A stretch of 64,000 bases of DNA from Propioniciclava sp. MC1595. Lineage in GTDB: Bacteria; Actinomycetota; Actinomycetes; Propionibacteriales; Propionibacteriaceae. Of this stretch, positions 1-12,518 are shown piece by piece (position 1 is the first letter of the stretch; the number at the start of each line of letters is the position of its first letter). Made by a program: the position numbers and the translations under genes. The notes under the pieces were generated by a model. It had not been told where the DNA came from. It saw nothing but the letters and a program-made list of their open reading frames with translations, and searched no databases. Location: NCBI RefSeq assembly GCF_017569205.1, contig NZ_CP071870.1, positions 1,798,001-1,862,000 on the forward strand, given 5' to 3'.

Positions 1-603
1 GGGCGCGAGCGTGACCGCGGCCTCGTCGTCCTGCTCGGCCGGCTCGGTGGTGGCCAGGGCGTCGATGGTGTCGAGGAGCAACCTGGCGCCGGTGTGGGCG
101 AGAGCCTCCAGCACCTCGCCGGCGGTCTCGGTGCCGGTGAGCGCCATCTCCGTCGTGCCGTACACGGGGCCGGCGTCCAGCTCGCGCACGAGGCGGAAGG
201 TCGTGGCGCCGGTCACTCCGTCGCCGGCCATGACGGCCCGCTGGACGGGAGCGGCGCCTCGCCAGCGCGGGAGCAGGGAGAAGTGCAGGTTGACCCACCC
301 GTACCGCGGGATGTCGAGGACGTGCTGCGGCACCAGCGCGCCGTAGGCCACGACCGGGCAGGCGTCGGGGGCGAGCTCGGTGAGGGCGGCCACGAACTCG
401 GGGTCGCGGGGGTGCATGGGCTTCAACGCCGGGATGCCGTGGTCGGCCGCCCACTGCCCCACCTCGCTCGGCACGAGCCGCTTGCTGCGGCCCCGGGCCG
501 CGTCGGGCCGGGTCACGACGGCGGTCACCTCGTGGTCGGAGGCGAGCAGGGCCTCGAACGAGGGGATGGCGACGGACGGGGTTCCGGCAAGGACGAGGCG
601 CAC
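1..603 (-). CDS. fmt: Methionyl-tRNA formyltransferase, N-terminal part (runs off the window)
   Basis: Transfers the formyl group of 10-formyl-tetrahydrofolate to initiator Met-tRNA in the cytoplasm, allowing bacterial translation initiation. The visible 201 residues begin [20 protein letters not shown] (a typical Fmt start) and contain the folate/catalytic segment [17 protein letters not shown] near residue 105 and the later LDAGPVY. The catalytic Asn and His (NLH) and the Asp (LDAG) are present. The start is GTG at 603-601. The C-terminal tRNA-binding domain lies beyond position 1. It is the last visible gene of the array, 9 bp after the pip stop codon. A TAAGCT hexamer 6 nt upstream may give it its own leaderless promoter. 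Confidence 0.95.
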   Translation of the reverse strand, partial: MRLVLAGTPSVAIPSFEALLASDHEVTAVVTRPDAARGRSKRLVPSEVGQWAADHGIPALKPMHPRDPEFVAALTELAPDACPVVAYGALVPQHVLDIPRYGWVNLHFSLLPRWRGAAPVQRAVMAGDGVTGATTFRLVRELDAGPVYGTTEMALTGTETAGEVLEALAHTGARLLLDTIDALATTEPAEQDDEAAVTLAP

Positions 604-609
604 CCGACC

Positions 610-615
610 AGCTTA
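610..615 (-). promoter_or_regulatory. Possible -10 element of fmt (leaderless)
   Basis: TAAGCT on the minus strand ends 6 nt before the fmt GTG. The first three bases are also the TAA stop of pip, so coincidence is easier here than at other sites. No clear -35 is visible. Confidence 0.3.
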
Positions 616-1605
616 GGCCCGCGCCGCCACCCGGTCGTGGAAGTCGGTGACCGCCCGCATCATCCGGGGTCCGCCGTGGCCCTCGTCCTCGACGATGACC
701 AGCTCGCTGCCGGGCCAGGCCCGGTGCAGGCGCCACGCGGTCACGACCGGACCGGACACGTCCAGGCGCCCGTGCACGAGCTGGGCGGGCACCCGCGGCA
801 GGGCGGACGCCTTGCCCAGGACGTCTGCGGGCGCGGCCCCGCCGGGTGCCCCGAAGGCGATGTGGTTCCACAGGCGGGCCACCAGCACCGTGAAGGCCTC
901 CTGCTCGGCGGGTGGCCACTCCGAGAGCACCGGGGTGAAGCCGCCGGCACCGAGGGACACGTGGTGGTCCTCCCAGAGCGTCCAGGCCGCCGCCACGGCG
1001 CGCCGCACCGTCGCGTCGGGCGAACCCATGAGGCGGTCCAGGGCGGTGACGAGCGGCTCCTCCCCCGGCCGGTACCCCTCGGGCTGGCCGCAGAGCGTGT
1101 CCACGAGGACAGCGTGGGCCTCGGGGTGGATCCGACCGACGCCCTCGCTGAGCCACGTCACCTCCTCCGCCGAGGTCGTGGTCACCGCGGCCAGCGACAC
1201 GGCGAGCACCCGCCCGGGGTGTGCCTGCGCGTAGGCCAGCGCCAGCGTCGACCCCCACGACACGCCGTACAGCAGCCAGGCCTCCACCCCGAGGTGCCGG
1301 CGGAGCTCCTCCAGGTCCGCGACGTACCGCTCGAGCGTGTGCGCGTCCCGCCCGTGGACCGGGTCGACGCGCGGGAGCGAGGCGCCGCACCCCCGCTGGT
1401 CGTAGGCGATGACCCGGTACCGCTCCGGGTCGAACGTGCGCACGAAGCCCCGCCGGCCCCGGCCCCCGCCCGGACCGCCGTGGAGGTGGACGGCCGGGAT
1501 CCCCGTCGGGTTGCCCGAGCACTCCCAGGCGAGCTCGGCCCCGTCGGAGAGGGTCAGCATCCCGGCCACGTGCGGCTCGGTGCGCGGGTACACCGGCGCC
1601 GTCAT
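613..1605 (-). CDS. pip: Proline iminopeptidase-like alpha/beta hydrolase
   Basis: A 330-residue serine hydrolase of peptidase family S33, expected to remove N-terminal proline from peptides in the cytoplasm. The oxyanion motif HGGPGGG is near residue 33, the nucleophile elbow GVSWGS (GxSxG) near 105, an Asp in GRLDVSG near 283, and the catalytic His in DEGHGG near 312. Length is close to the family norm of about 320. The ATG overlaps the priA stop by 4 bp (ATGA), so it is translationally coupled to priA and precedes fmt. Its position between priA and fmt is unusual: in most actinobacteria fmt directly follows priA. The exact substrate is inferred from family only; other S33 hydrolases share these motifs. 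Confidence 0.88.
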   Translation of the reverse strand: MTAPVYPRTEPHVAGMLTLSDGAELAWECSGNPTGIPAVHLHGGPGGGRGRRGFVRTFDPERYRVIAYDQRGCGASLPRVDPVHGRDAHTLERYVADLEELRRHLGVEAWLLYGVSWGSTLALAYAQAHPGRVLAVSLAAVTTTSAEEVTWLSEGVGRIHPEAHAVLVDTLCGQPEGYRPGEEPLVTALDRLMGSPDATVRRAVAAAWTLWEDHHVSLGAGGFTPVLSEWPPAEQEAFTVLVARLWNHIAFGAPGGAAPADVLGKASALPRVPAQLVHGRLDVSGPVVTAWRLHRAWPGSELVIVEDEGHGGPRMMRAVTDFHDRVAARA

Positions 1606-3545
1606 GACGGGTCCACCTGCAGGCGCAGCGCCCCCGGCGCCTTGCGGGCCAGCCGGTCGGCCACGACCTCCTTCAGTCCCGCCACCAGCGCATCGCCGTG
1701 GGCGGGCGGGCACCGGACGGTCAGCCGCCACGTCTCCCCCTCGCCGGTGGTCTCCAGTGGCACCGGGCCGAAGTGCTCGGCACCCGGCACGGGGCGCCAT
1801 GCGGCCTCGGCCTCGTCCAGCGCAGCCCGCGGGCCGTCGAACTGCACCAGCCGTGCCGCGGGCGGGAAGCGCGTGGCCACGCGCTCGGCGAGTTCCCGCG
1901 CCGCGAACCCGGGCGCGTCCAGCCGGATCAGGGCCTGGATCGCGCGGGCGTCCGGCTCCCCCACCGCCATCACGGTGCCCTGGTGGGAGCCCGGCCGCAC
2001 GAGCGCGCACACGTGCAGCCAGCGACGCAGGGCCTCCTCGGCCGCGCGCAGGTCGGGCCGGCCGAGGAGGAGGCCCGTGTCCATCAGGATCGCCGCCGCG
2101 TACCCGGCCTCGGCGCGAGGCTCCGCGCCGGGGGTGGCCAGCACGAGCGCGGGTTCCTCCCCCACCTCGTCGACCAGGTGCCCCGACCACGACTGCACCA
2201 CCCGCACCTGCGGGAACGCCCGGCCCAGTTCCTCCGCGGTCCTCCGGACGCCGACCGTCGGGGCCCGCAGCCGCCCGCCGCCGCACGTCGGGCACGCCCA
2301 CGGCCCCGGCAGCACCCCGCACGACCGGCACACGAGCACCCCGCCCCGCTCGCCGCGCAGCGGGTGGCTGCACCGGGGACAGCGGGCGAGTTCCCGACAT
2401 TCCTGGCACGCCATCGACGGTGCGTAGCCGGCCCGGGGCACTTGGAGCAGCACCGGCCCGCTGGCGAGCCCCGCCCGGATGGTCGTGAACACGTCGTGCG
2501 GCAGGCGGGCGGCCCTAGCGGCCGGGTCGCGGTCCTCCGCGCGGTCGCTGTGCGAGGCGGCGTGCACCGCGGGACCCAGCCGGCGCACCTCGCGCGGCTC
2601 GTGCGCCAGGGCGACGAGCCACCCCTTCTCGACGAGGGCCTGCACCTCGGCGGTGCGGCCGTAGCCGGCCAGCAGGAGGGCGGAGTGCTCCAGCCCGGCG
2701 CGCAGGGCGGCGACCTCGCGGGCGTGCGGGTAGGGCGCCCGGGGCTCGGCCAACAAGTCGTTGCCCTCGTCCCACACCGCCACCAGTCCGAGGTCGTGCA
2801 CGGGGGCGTACACCGCGGCGCGCGTCCCCAGCACCAGGCGCACGTCGCCGCGTGCGACGGCGAGGAAGTTCCGGTAGCGCGTCGCGGGCCCCAGCTCGGC
2901 GGTGAGCGTCGTGAAGCTGCCCTTGCCGAACGCGGCGGTACAGCGCGCGACGAGGGCGTCCAGCGCATCCCCGTCCGGGACCACGACGATCGCACCCCGG
3001 CCCGCGGACAGGGTCGCGCCCACGGCGTCCAGCACCCCACCGGCCCAGTCGCCGGGCGCGCCGAACACGGGCACGGGGTTCCAGGCCGCCCGCAGCGGTT
3101 CGCCGGCCGCCAGCCCGGCGAGGTAGCGCTCGCCCCCGGGGTGGCCGGCCAGTACGCCCGAGGGCTCGGACGCCGCGGGCTCGGGCCGGTCGGGGCGCGC
3201 GGCTGCCTCGGACGCGGCGTGCCGCGGCGGGACCGCGAGGCGGGCTACGTCGGAGAACGTGCCGCCCCAGTGGTCGGCGACCTCACGCACCAGCCCGGCC
3301 ACGGCATCGGACAGCACCACCTCGGGCGAGACGACCCGCTCCAGCGGCGCCAGCTTGTCGAGATCGGTGGTGTCGGCGACCTCGAGCACCCAGGCGTCGC
3401 GCAGCTTGCCCGCGAAGCGCACCCGGACCCGGACGCCCGGCTGCACGGCGTCGGCCTGCTCGTCGGTGATCGCGTAGTCGAACACGCGGTCGAGGTGCGG
3501 CAGCGGCACGTCGACCGCGACCCGCGCCACCCTGACCTGCCCCAT
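1602..3545 (-). CDS. priA: Primosomal protein PriA, helicase motifs degenerate
   Basis: A 647-residue PriA (N'). In other bacteria PriA recognises stalled forks and reloads the replisome. The N-terminal DNA-binding domain (VDVPLPHLDRVFDYAI, residues 10-25) and the zinc-binding cysteine cluster (CQEC, CPRC, CRSC, CPTC, about residues 385-430) are present. The helicase core lacks a Walker A GKT, and the DEEH box has become DEGN (VAVWDEGNDLL). This loss is a known feature of actinobacterial PriA, which is thought to lack helicase activity. The start ATG is preceded by TACGAT at 7 nt, suggesting a leaderless transcript. A 38-bp gap separates it from metK, one of the larger gaps in the array. Confidence 0.93.
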   Translation of the reverse strand: MGQVRVARVAVDVPLPHLDRVFDYAITDEQADAVQPGVRVRVRFAGKLRDAWVLEVADTTDLDKLAPLERVVSPEVVLSDAVAGLVREVADHWGGTFSDVARLAVPPRHAASEAAARPDRPEPAASEPSGVLAGHPGGERYLAGLAAGEPLRAAWNPVPVFGAPGDWAGGVLDAVGATLSAGRGAIVVVPDGDALDALVARCTAAFGKGSFTTLTAELGPATRYRNFLAVARGDVRLVLGTRAAVYAPVHDLGLVAVWDEGNDLLAEPRAPYPHAREVAALRAGLEHSALLLAGYGRTAEVQALVEKGWLVALAHEPREVRRLGPAVHAASHSDRAEDRDPAARAARLPHDVFTTIRAGLASGPVLLQVPRAGYAPSMACQECRELARCPRCSHPLRGERGGVLVCRSCGVLPGPWACPTCGGGRLRAPTVGVRRTAEELGRAFPQVRVVQSWSGHLVDEVGEEPALVLATPGAEPRAEAGYAAAILMDTGLLLGRPDLRAAEEALRRWLHVCALVRPGSHQGTVMAVGEPDARAIQALIRLDAPGFAARELAERVATRFPPAARLVQFDGPRAALDEAEAAWRPVPGAEHFGPVPLETTGEGETWRLTVRCPPAHGDALVAGLKEVVADRLARKAPGALRLQVDPS

Positions 3546-3552
3546 GCGCCCG

Positions 3553-3558
3553 ATCGTA
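3553..3558 (-). promoter_or_regulatory. Possible -10 element of priA (leaderless)
   Basis: TACGAT on the minus strand lies in the metK-priA gap and ends 7 nt before the priA ATG. No convincing -35 hexamer is seen. Because it is not part of a stop codon, this is one of the cleaner examples of the spacing seen throughout the window. Confidence 0.45.
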
Positions 3559-3583
3559 GGGGGCGCAACCGACAAGGTCTGGG

Positions 3584-4774
3584 TCAGCCGCGCACGGCCT
3601 TCGCCAACGCCTCGGCGCGGTCGGTCCGCTCCCACGTCATCTCGGGCAGCTCGCGCCCGAAGTGCCCGTAGTTGGTGATCTTCGAGTAGATGGGACGCAG
3701 CAACTGCAGGTCGCGGATGATCGCGGCCGGGCGCAGGTCGAACACCGACAGGACGGCGTCGTTGATCTGCTCCACCGGGACCTTCTCGGTCCCGAAGCAC
3801 TCGGTGTAGAAGCCGACCGGGTGCGCGCGGCCGATGGCGTAGGCCACCTGCACCTCGCACCGCTCGGCCAGGCCCGCGGCCACCACGTTCTTCGCCACCC
3901 AGCGCATGGCGTACGCGCCCGAGCGGTCGACCTTCGAGGGGTCCTTGCCCGAGAACGCGCCGCCGCCGTGGCGGGCCATGCCACCGTAGGTGTCGACGAT
4001 GACCTTGCGGCCGGTGACCCCGGCGTCGCCCATCGGTCCGCCGATGACGAACTTGCCGGTCGGGTTCACGTAGGAGTTGTGGCCCGCCGACTCGATGTCG
4101 TAGGCGGCCAGCACCGGCTCGATGACGGACGAGATGATCGCGTCCCGGATCACGCCGTCGCGCCACGCCGCCTCGGTGTGCTGGGTGGAGACCACGACGG
4201 TGTCGACCCGCACGGGCTTCGCGCCGTCGTACTCGATCGTGACCTGGGTCTTGCCGTCGGGCAGCACCCACGGCAGCTCGCCGCTCTTGCGCACCTGCGC
4301 CAGGCGCTCGGACAGCCGGTGCGCGATGTCGATGGGCAGCGGCATCAGGGTCGGGGTGTCGAGGCAGGCGTAGCCGAACATGAGGCCCTGGTCGCCGGCG
4401 CCCTGGCGGTCGAGGTCGTCCCCGGCGACGCCGTCGCGCACCTCCTCGGCCGCGTCGACGCCCTGCGCGATGTCGGGGCTCTGCGAGCCCAGCGAGACCA
4501 GCACACCGCAGCTCTTGCCGTCGAAGGACGCCTCGGCCTTGTCGTAGCCGATCTTGAGGATCCGCTCCCGGGCGATGCTGGAGATGTCGGCGTAGGCCGT
4601 CGTCGAGACCTCCCCCGCCACCACGACGGTGCCGGTGGTCACGAGCGTCTCGACGGCCACCCGGCTGGCCACGTCGGCGGACAGGAGCGCGTCGAGCACG
4701 GCGTCGGACACCGCGTCGGCGACCTTGTCGGGGTGACCCTCGGTCACCGACTCCGACGTGAACAGACGACTCAC
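3584..4774 (-). CDS. metK: S-adenosylmethionine synthetase
   Basis: Makes S-adenosylmethionine from methionine and ATP. The 396-residue product has the family start [13 protein letters not shown], the loop motif [12 protein letters not shown] near residue 125 and the glycine-rich phosphate motif [16 protein letters not shown] near residue 265. Length is normal. The GTG start overlaps the coaBC stop (GTGA). No SAM riboswitch could fit, because the gene begins inside coaBC. The supply of AdoMet next to coenzyme A synthesis and priA is the usual actinobacterial arrangement. Confidence 0.98.
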   Translation of the reverse strand: MSRLFTSESVTEGHPDKVADAVSDAVLDALLSADVASRVAVETLVTTGTVVVAGEVSTTAYADISSIARERILKIGYDKAEASFDGKSCGVLVSLGSQSPDIAQGVDAAEEVRDGVAGDDLDRQGAGDQGLMFGYACLDTPTLMPLPIDIAHRLSERLAQVRKSGELPWVLPDGKTQVTIEYDGAKPVRVDTVVVSTQHTEAAWRDGVIRDAIISSVIEPVLAAYDIESAGHNSYVNPTGKFVIGGPMGDAGVTGRKVIVDTYGGMARHGGGAFSGKDPSKVDRSGAYAMRWVAKNVVAAGLAERCEVQVAYAIGRAHPVGFYTECFGTEKVPVEQINDAVLSVFDLRPAAIIRDLQLLRPIYSKITNYGHFGRELPEMTWERTDRAEALAKAVRG

Positions 4775-6003
4775 TTCTTCTCCTGTCCGGCCGCCACGAC
4801 GGCGTCCCAGATGCGGTGGGCGATCGCCGACTTGGAGCCGGCGGCCGCCTCGACGACGCCCGTGGCGTCGATGATGGTGACGGTGTTGTCGGGCTCGCCG
4901 AACACGGCCCCGCCCGACACGTTGTTGAGGACGAGCAGGTCGCAGCCCTTGCGCTCGAGCTTGGCCCGGCCCAGCTGCATCAGGGACGCCTCGTCGGCGG
5001 CCGTCTCGGCGGCGAAGCCGACGATCACCTGCTCACGCGGCCGGTCGTGGCTCAGGGTCTTGAGCACGTCCGTGGTCTGCTTGAAGGAGACGGTGAGCCC
5101 CCCGTCGCCGTCCTTCTTGATCTTCCCGTCGGCCGGCGCCTCGGGGGTGAAGTCCGCGGGCGCCGCGGCCATGACGATCGCGTCGGCGTCGGCCTGCAGT
5201 TCCAGCATCGCCTCGGCGAGCTCGGCGGTCGACCGCACGGTGCGGACGGTGCAGCCCGACGGGAGCGGCAGGGAGACGTTGGCGGCGACGAGCGTCACCC
5301 GGGCGCCGCGCAGGGACGCCGCGCGGGCCAGGGCGATGCCCTGCAGGCCGCTGCTGGCGTTGCCGAGGAAGCGGACGGGGTCGAGCGCCTCGTGGGTGCC
5401 CCCCGCGCTGACGACGACGTGGCGGCCGGTCAGGTCGCGGGCACGCACGGCGTCAGCGGTGCGCTCGTCACCCAGCACGGACGTGGCCACGGCGACGATG
5501 TCGACGGGCTCGGGGAGGCGTCCGGGGCCGGTGTCGGCGCCGGTCAGGCGGCCGGACGCCGGGTCCATGACGAGGACGCCCCGCTCGCGCAGCGTGGCCA
5601 CGTTCGCCTGGGTGGCCGGGTGCAGCCACATCTCGGTGTGCATGGCCGGCACCATCAGGACGGGGCACGTCGCGGTGAGCAGGACGTTGGTGAGGAGGTC
5701 GTCGGCGCGGCCGGTCGCGGCCCGCGCGAGCAGGTCGGCGGTGGCGGGCGCCACGACGACGAGGTCGGCCTGCTGCCCGATACGGACGTGCGGGACCTCG
5801 GTGATGTTCTCGAAGACCGACGTGGCCACGGCGCGCCCCGACAGGGCGGCCCACGTCGTCGCACCCACGAACTCGAGCGCGTTCGGGGTGGGGACCACGG
5901 TGACCTCGTGGCCGGATTCGCTGAGTCGCCGGAGGACCTCGCACGCCTTGTAGGCGGCGATCCCCCCGGCGACACCGAGGACGATGCGACTCACGTCGGT
6001 CAC
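4771..6003 (-). CDS. coaBC: Bifunctional phosphopantothenoylcysteine decarboxylase/synthetase
   Basis: Two steps of coenzyme A synthesis in one 410-residue protein. The N-terminal CoaC flavoprotein half has [11 protein letters not shown] near residue 10, the PATADLLA segment near 86 and the decarboxylase loop PAMHTEMW near 117. The C-terminal CoaB half starts near residue 195 ([19 protein letters not shown]) and contains the NDVS-type loop as AAPADF and a KIKKDG lysine motif. The start GTG at 6003 lies 13 bp after rpoZ; an in-frame GTG at 5994 is possible. It is coupled to metK by a 4-bp overlap. Confidence 0.97.
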   Translation of the reverse strand: MTDVSRIVLGVAGGIAAYKACEVLRRLSESGHEVTVVPTPNALEFVGATTWAALSGRAVATSVFENITEVPHVRIGQQADLVVVAPATADLLARAATGRADDLLTNVLLTATCPVLMVPAMHTEMWLHPATQANVATLRERGVLVMDPASGRLTGADTGPGRLPEPVDIVAVATSVLGDERTADAVRARDLTGRHVVVSAGGTHEALDPVRFLGNASSGLQGIALARAASLRGARVTLVAANVSLPLPSGCTVRTVRSTAELAEAMLELQADADAIVMAAAPADFTPEAPADGKIKKDGDGGLTVSFKQTTDVLKTLSHDRPREQVIVGFAAETAADEASLMQLGRAKLERKGCDLLVLNNVSGGAVFGEPDNTVTIIDATGVVEAAAGSKSAIAHRIWDAVVAAGQEKK

Positions 6004-6016
6004 CGGGACGCTGGGC

Positions 6017-6355
6017 TCAGGCCAGGTCGTCGGGGTCGAACGGGTCGAGGCCGAAGTCCGGGTCCGCCTCGGCCTCGGCGCGCGCGGCGGCCTCGGCCTC
6101 GGGGTCGATCTCGGTGACCTCGAGCACGTCGGCGTTGATCTCGCGCAGCGCGATGGTCAGCGGCTTCTCCTGCACCGAGGTGTCGACCAGCGGGCCGACG
6201 TTCTCGAGGAGGCCCTCGCCGAGCTGGCTGTAGTAGGCGTTGATCTGGCGCGCGCGCTTGGCGGCGAACAGGACCAGGCGGTACTTGGAGTCGACCTTGC
6301 TCAGGAGCTCATCGATCGGGGGGTTCGTGATCCCCTCGGGAATATGGGTGCTCAA
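6017..6355 (-). CDS. rpoZ: RNA polymerase omega subunit
   Basis: A small RNA polymerase subunit (112 residues) that helps fold and hold the beta-prime subunit. The conserved core is [11 protein letters not shown] then [17 protein letters not shown] at residues 8-39, ending with an acidic tail rich in Glu and Asp. The start appears to be TTG at 6355-6353 (TTG AGC ACC CAT), preceded by AAGGATGG; no in-frame ATG or GTG fits. A TTG start with moderate translation would suit a minor subunit. It lies between gmk and coaBC as in most actinobacteria. Confidence 0.93.
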   Translation of the reverse strand: MSTHIPEGITNPPIDELLSKVDSKYRLVLFAAKRARQINAYYSQLGEGLLENVGPLVDTSVQEKPLTIALREINADVLEVTEIDPEAEAAARAEAEADPDFGLDPFDPDDLA

Positions 6356-6368
6356 CGTCCATCCTTCA

Positions 6369-6932
6369 TCACGTCTGGGGTTGCAAACCCAAGGAGTCTA
6401 CCAGCTGCGCGACCGTGCGTCCCAACTCATCGTTCACGATGACCTCGTCGAACTCCTCGGCCGCCGCGAGCTCGATGCGGGCGGTCTCCAGACGGCGCGC
6501 GACCTGGTCGGGCGACTCGGTTCCCCGGCCCTCCAGCCGGCTCACGAGCGTCGACCAGTCGGGCGGCGCCAGGAAGACGAAATGGGCCTCCGGCAACGTC
6601 TCGCGGACCTGGCGCGCCCCCTGCAGGTCGATCTCCAGGATCACCGGGCGCCCCTGGGCCGCCGCCTCGAGGACCGGGCCCGCCGGCGTCCCGTACCGGT
6701 GCCGACCGTGGACGACGGCCCACTCCAGCAGGCCGTCGGTCTCGATGAGGCGGTCGAACTCCGCGTCGGAGGTGAACAGGTAGTGGACGCCGTCCACCTC
6801 GCCCGGTCGCGGGGGCCGCGTCGTCGCCGACACCGACACCCACACCTCGGGGTGGGACGCCCGCAGCAACTGCACCACGGTCCCCTTGCCGACCCCTGCC
6901 GGCCCGGAGATCACCGTGATGCCGTGCCTCAC
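6369..6932 (-). CDS. gmk: Guanylate kinase
   Basis: Phosphorylates GMP to GDP with ATP. The 187-residue product has the P-loop GPAGVGKGT at residues 10-18, the GMP-binding segment [17 protein letters not shown] near 35-51, and [11 protein letters not shown] near 97. Length is normal. Its GTG start overlaps the mihF stop (GTGA), so gmk and mihF are coupled. It ends 13 bp before rpoZ. Confidence 0.97.
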   Translation of the reverse strand: MRHGITVISGPAGVGKGTVVQLLRASHPEVWVSVSATTRPPRPGEVDGVHYLFTSDAEFDRLIETDGLLEWAVVHGRHRYGTPAGPVLEAAAQGRPVILEIDLQGARQVRETLPEAHFVFLAPPDWSTLVSRLEGRGTESPDQVARRLETARIELAAAEEFDEVIVNDELGRTVAQLVDSLGLQPQT

Positions 6933-7240
6933 TTGAACTCGGCCTTGAGCCCCGCCACCTGGTGGCGCCCCAGGCCGCGGATGCGACGGTTCGACGCGAT
7001 GTCGAGCTTCTCCATCACGGCGGTGGCGCGCTTCTCGCCGACACGCGGGAGGGACTTGAGCAGGTCGACGACCTTGACGTGCGCCAGCACGTCATCGGCC
7101 TGGGCGACGTCCAGCGCCTCACCGAGGGACAACGCCCCGGTGCGCACCTTGGCCTTCAACTCGGCGCGCACGCGGCGCGCCTGGGTTGCTGCAGCCCGAG
7201 CAGCCTGCAGCTGCTCGGTCGTGAGCTGGGGGATGGACAC
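6929..7240 (-). CDS. mihF: Integration host factor, actinobacterial type (mIHF)
   Basis: A 103-residue nucleoid-associated DNA-binding protein specific to actinobacteria and unrelated in fold to HU/IHF. It is basic and helical, with the helix-two-turn-helix core [16 protein letters not shown] and the C-terminal signature [10 protein letters not shown]. The start GTG at 7240 ([10 protein letters not shown]) is preceded by GGGAG at 5 nt and matches the start of mycobacterial mIHF; a TTG 12 bp upstream would put that ribosome site inside the gene. An AT-rich gap upstream suggests its own promoter. It overlaps gmk by 4 bp. Confidence 0.93.
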   Translation of the reverse strand: MSIPQLTTEQLQAARAAATQARRVRAELKAKVRTGALSLGEALDVAQADDVLAHVKVVDLLKSLPRVGEKRATAVMEKLDIASNRRIRGLGRHQVAGLKAEFK

Positions 7241-7321
7241 TCTGGCTCCCAACGGGTCATGCGGTGGACTTGGTACAGCAGATTAGACAACTTAACGGTT
7301 GATTCGGGCGAATCGTGGCGT
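7241..7321 (-). promoter_or_regulatory. Gap between pyrF and mihF, probable mihF promoter region
   Basis: This 81-bp gap is much more AT-rich than its surroundings, especially 7276-7316. It contains a TAATCT -10-like hexamer on the minus strand and a perfect short palindrome GATTCG-GG-CGAATC at 7301-7314. The ribosome site GGGAG lies just before the mihF GTG. I cannot assign exact -35 or transcription start positions. Confidence 0.4.
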
Positions 7322-8128
7322 TCACGAGGGCAGGAACGTGGCAACTCGTTGCCGTAGGGCCTCCGGGTCGGGCCCTGCCTGCAGGATGCCACGCCCCACC
7401 ATGGGCAGCACGTTGTCGTAGGCGCTGCCGAACAGGCCGGGCAGGTCCTCCATGCGACCGCCCTGCGCCCCGATGCCCGGGACGAGGATGGATCCGTTGA
7501 ACTCCGACACGTCGCACGCCAGCGACTGGTGGGTCCCGCCGACGACCAGGCCGATCGCGCGGGTGCGGGCGCGCGTGTTGAGCTCGCGGGCCGAATCGAT
7601 GATCGTCTGCGCCACCGACCCCTCCTGCCCGAGCGCCAGCTGCACCTGCCCGCCCTCGGGGTTCGAGGTGCGGGCCAGCACGTAGACGCCCTTGTCGAAG
7701 GCGATCGCGCGCTCGAAGGCGGGCATGAGCGAGTCGAAGCCCAGGTAGGGCGACACGGTCACGGCGTCGCCGGCCAGGGGGGCGTGCGGCGCGAGGAACG
7801 CCTCGGCGTAGGCCTGCATCGTCGAGCCGATGTCGCCGCGCTTGGCGTCCAGGATGGACAGCGCCCCGGCCTCGCGGATGGCCGCGACCAGGCGCTCCAG
7901 CACGGCGAAGCCGGCCGAGCCGTACACCTCGAAGAAGGCGACCTGCGGCTTGAACACGGCGACCACGTCGCCGAGCCCGTTCACGACGGTGCGGCAATAG
8001 GCCTCCAGCCCGGACGCGTCGAGCGACAGTCCCCAGGCCGACAGCAGGGAGGGATGGGGGTCGATCCCGACGCAGAGGTTGCCGCGCTGGGCGACGACCT
8101 CCTTGAGCCGCTGGCGATAGGTGCTCAC
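7322..8128 (-). CDS. pyrF: Orotidine 5'-phosphate decarboxylase, type 2
   Basis: Converts OMP to UMP, the last step of pyrimidine synthesis. The 268-residue protein belongs to the longer (type 2) family typical of actinobacteria. The catalytic motif DAKRGDIGST lies near residue 89, preceded by VGIDPHPSLL near 20, and VVGGT is near 196. The GTG start overlaps pyrD by 4 bp (GTGA), so translation is coupled with the preceding step of the pathway. Confidence 0.96.
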   Translation of the reverse strand: MSTYRQRLKEVVAQRGNLCVGIDPHPSLLSAWGLSLDASGLEAYCRTVVNGLGDVVAVFKPQVAFFEVYGSAGFAVLERLVAAIREAGALSILDAKRGDIGSTMQAYAEAFLAPHAPLAGDAVTVSPYLGFDSLMPAFERAIAFDKGVYVLARTSNPEGGQVQLALGQEGSVAQTIIDSARELNTRARTRAIGLVVGGTHQSLACDVSEFNGSILVPGIGAQGGRMEDLPGLFGSAYDNVLPMVGRGILQAGPDPEALRQRVATFLPS

Positions 8129-9195
8129 CTGACCTCCTCGTTGATGGACGCGATGAGGGCGGGACCCGCGTAGATGAAGCCAGTGTAGATCTGGACCAGG
8201 CTCGCGCCGACGTCCAACAGGGACTTCGCGTCGTCGGCGGTCATGACGCCGCCCGACCCGATCACCGGGAGGTCGGTGTGGCCGGCCACGTAGCCGACGA
8301 CCTCGCGCGCACGGGCCGTCAGCGGCCGCCCGGACAGCCCGCCAGCCTCGTCGGCCAGGTGCCGGTCCGAGGGGGCCAAGCCCTCGCGCGACAGCGTGGT
8401 GTTGGTGGCGATCAGGCCCGAGACGCTGGCGTCCGTGGCGGCACCGAGGACCTCGTCGAGCTGATCGAAGGTCAGGTCGGGCGCGACCTTGACGAACACG
8501 GGCACGGGGTCGGCGGCGCGCAGCTGGCGGGCTCGGGTGGTGAGGGCGCCGAGCAGCTCGGCGAGCGCTCCCCCGTCCTGCAGCGAGCGCAGGCCGGGGG
8601 TGTTGGGGCTGGAGACGTTCACGGCGATGTAGTCGGCGTGGGGGTGCACGAGGTCGAACGAGGCCAGGTAGTCGGCCACGGCGTCCTCCACCTCGACCAC
8701 CTTCGTCTTGCCGAGGCTGACGCCCAGTGGGATGCCCGCTGCGCCGTTGCCCCGGAACACGCCAGCGACCGCGAGCCGGTTGGCCAGGGCGAGCGCGCCG
8801 TGGTTGTTGAACCCCATCCGGTTGACCAGTCCGCCCGACTCCGGGGCCCGGAAGATGCGCGGCCGCTCGTTGCCCGGCTGGGCCTGGGCGGTGACCGTGC
8901 CGAGCTCGGCGAACGCGAAGCCCAGGTACTGCCACGCGAGGGCGGCGCGTCCGTCCTTGTCCATGCCGGCGGCCAGGCCGACCCGGCCCGGGAACCGGAT
9001 GCCGGCCACCTCGACCGGCGACGAGGCGCTGCGCGTCGAGAGGCGGGCCAGGTCGCGCGCACCGGGGAGCTGGGCGAGCACCGACAGCGCCCGGATCATG
9101 TCCTCGTGGACGCTCTCCGGGTCCCCGCCCCGGGCCTTGAACAGCAGGGGGCGCAGGGCCCTCTCGTAACCCGTCCCCACGATGGTGCGCAGCAT
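8125..9195 (-). CDS. pyrD: Dihydroorotate dehydrogenase, quinone-dependent (class 2)
   Basis: Oxidises dihydroorotate to orotate at the membrane face, passing electrons to quinone. The 356-residue product has the class 2 N-terminal helix region (LRTIVGTGYERALRPLLF), the FMN site GLAAGMDKDG near residue 73, NRMGFNNHG near 122 and the catalytic-serine motif NVSSPNTPGLR near 174. The start is set at ATG 9195, with AGGG 8 nt upstream and TAGGGT ending 7 nt upstream; a GTG at 9201 is the alternative. It lies 10 bp after carB and overlaps pyrF. Confidence 0.95.
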   Translation of the reverse strand: MLRTIVGTGYERALRPLLFKARGGDPESVHEDMIRALSVLAQLPGARDLARLSTRSASSPVEVAGIRFPGRVGLAAGMDKDGRAALAWQYLGFAFAELGTVTAQAQPGNERPRIFRAPESGGLVNRMGFNNHGALALANRLAVAGVFRGNGAAGIPLGVSLGKTKVVEVEDAVADYLASFDLVHPHADYIAVNVSSPNTPGLRSLQDGGALAELLGALTTRARQLRAADPVPVFVKVAPDLTFDQLDEVLGAATDASVSGLIATNTTLSREGLAPSDRHLADEAGGLSGRPLTARAREVVGYVAGHTDLPVIGSGGVMTADDAKSLLDVGASLVQIYTGFIYAGPALIASINEEVR

Positions 9196-9205
9196 GGCCA
9201 CGACC

Positions 9206-12517
<3,312 letters not shown>

Positions 12518-12518
12518 G

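Noticed and set aside
94-2427. Long open frame on the plus strand opposite fmt, pip and priA
   Set aside because: It is an antisense shadow caused by high GC content. Its translation is low-complexity His/Arg/Gly/Pro-rich and it lies opposite recognisable genes.
4740-4800. SAM riboswitch before metK
   Set aside because: metK overlaps the end of coaBC by 4 bp, so there is no leader in which such a structure could form.
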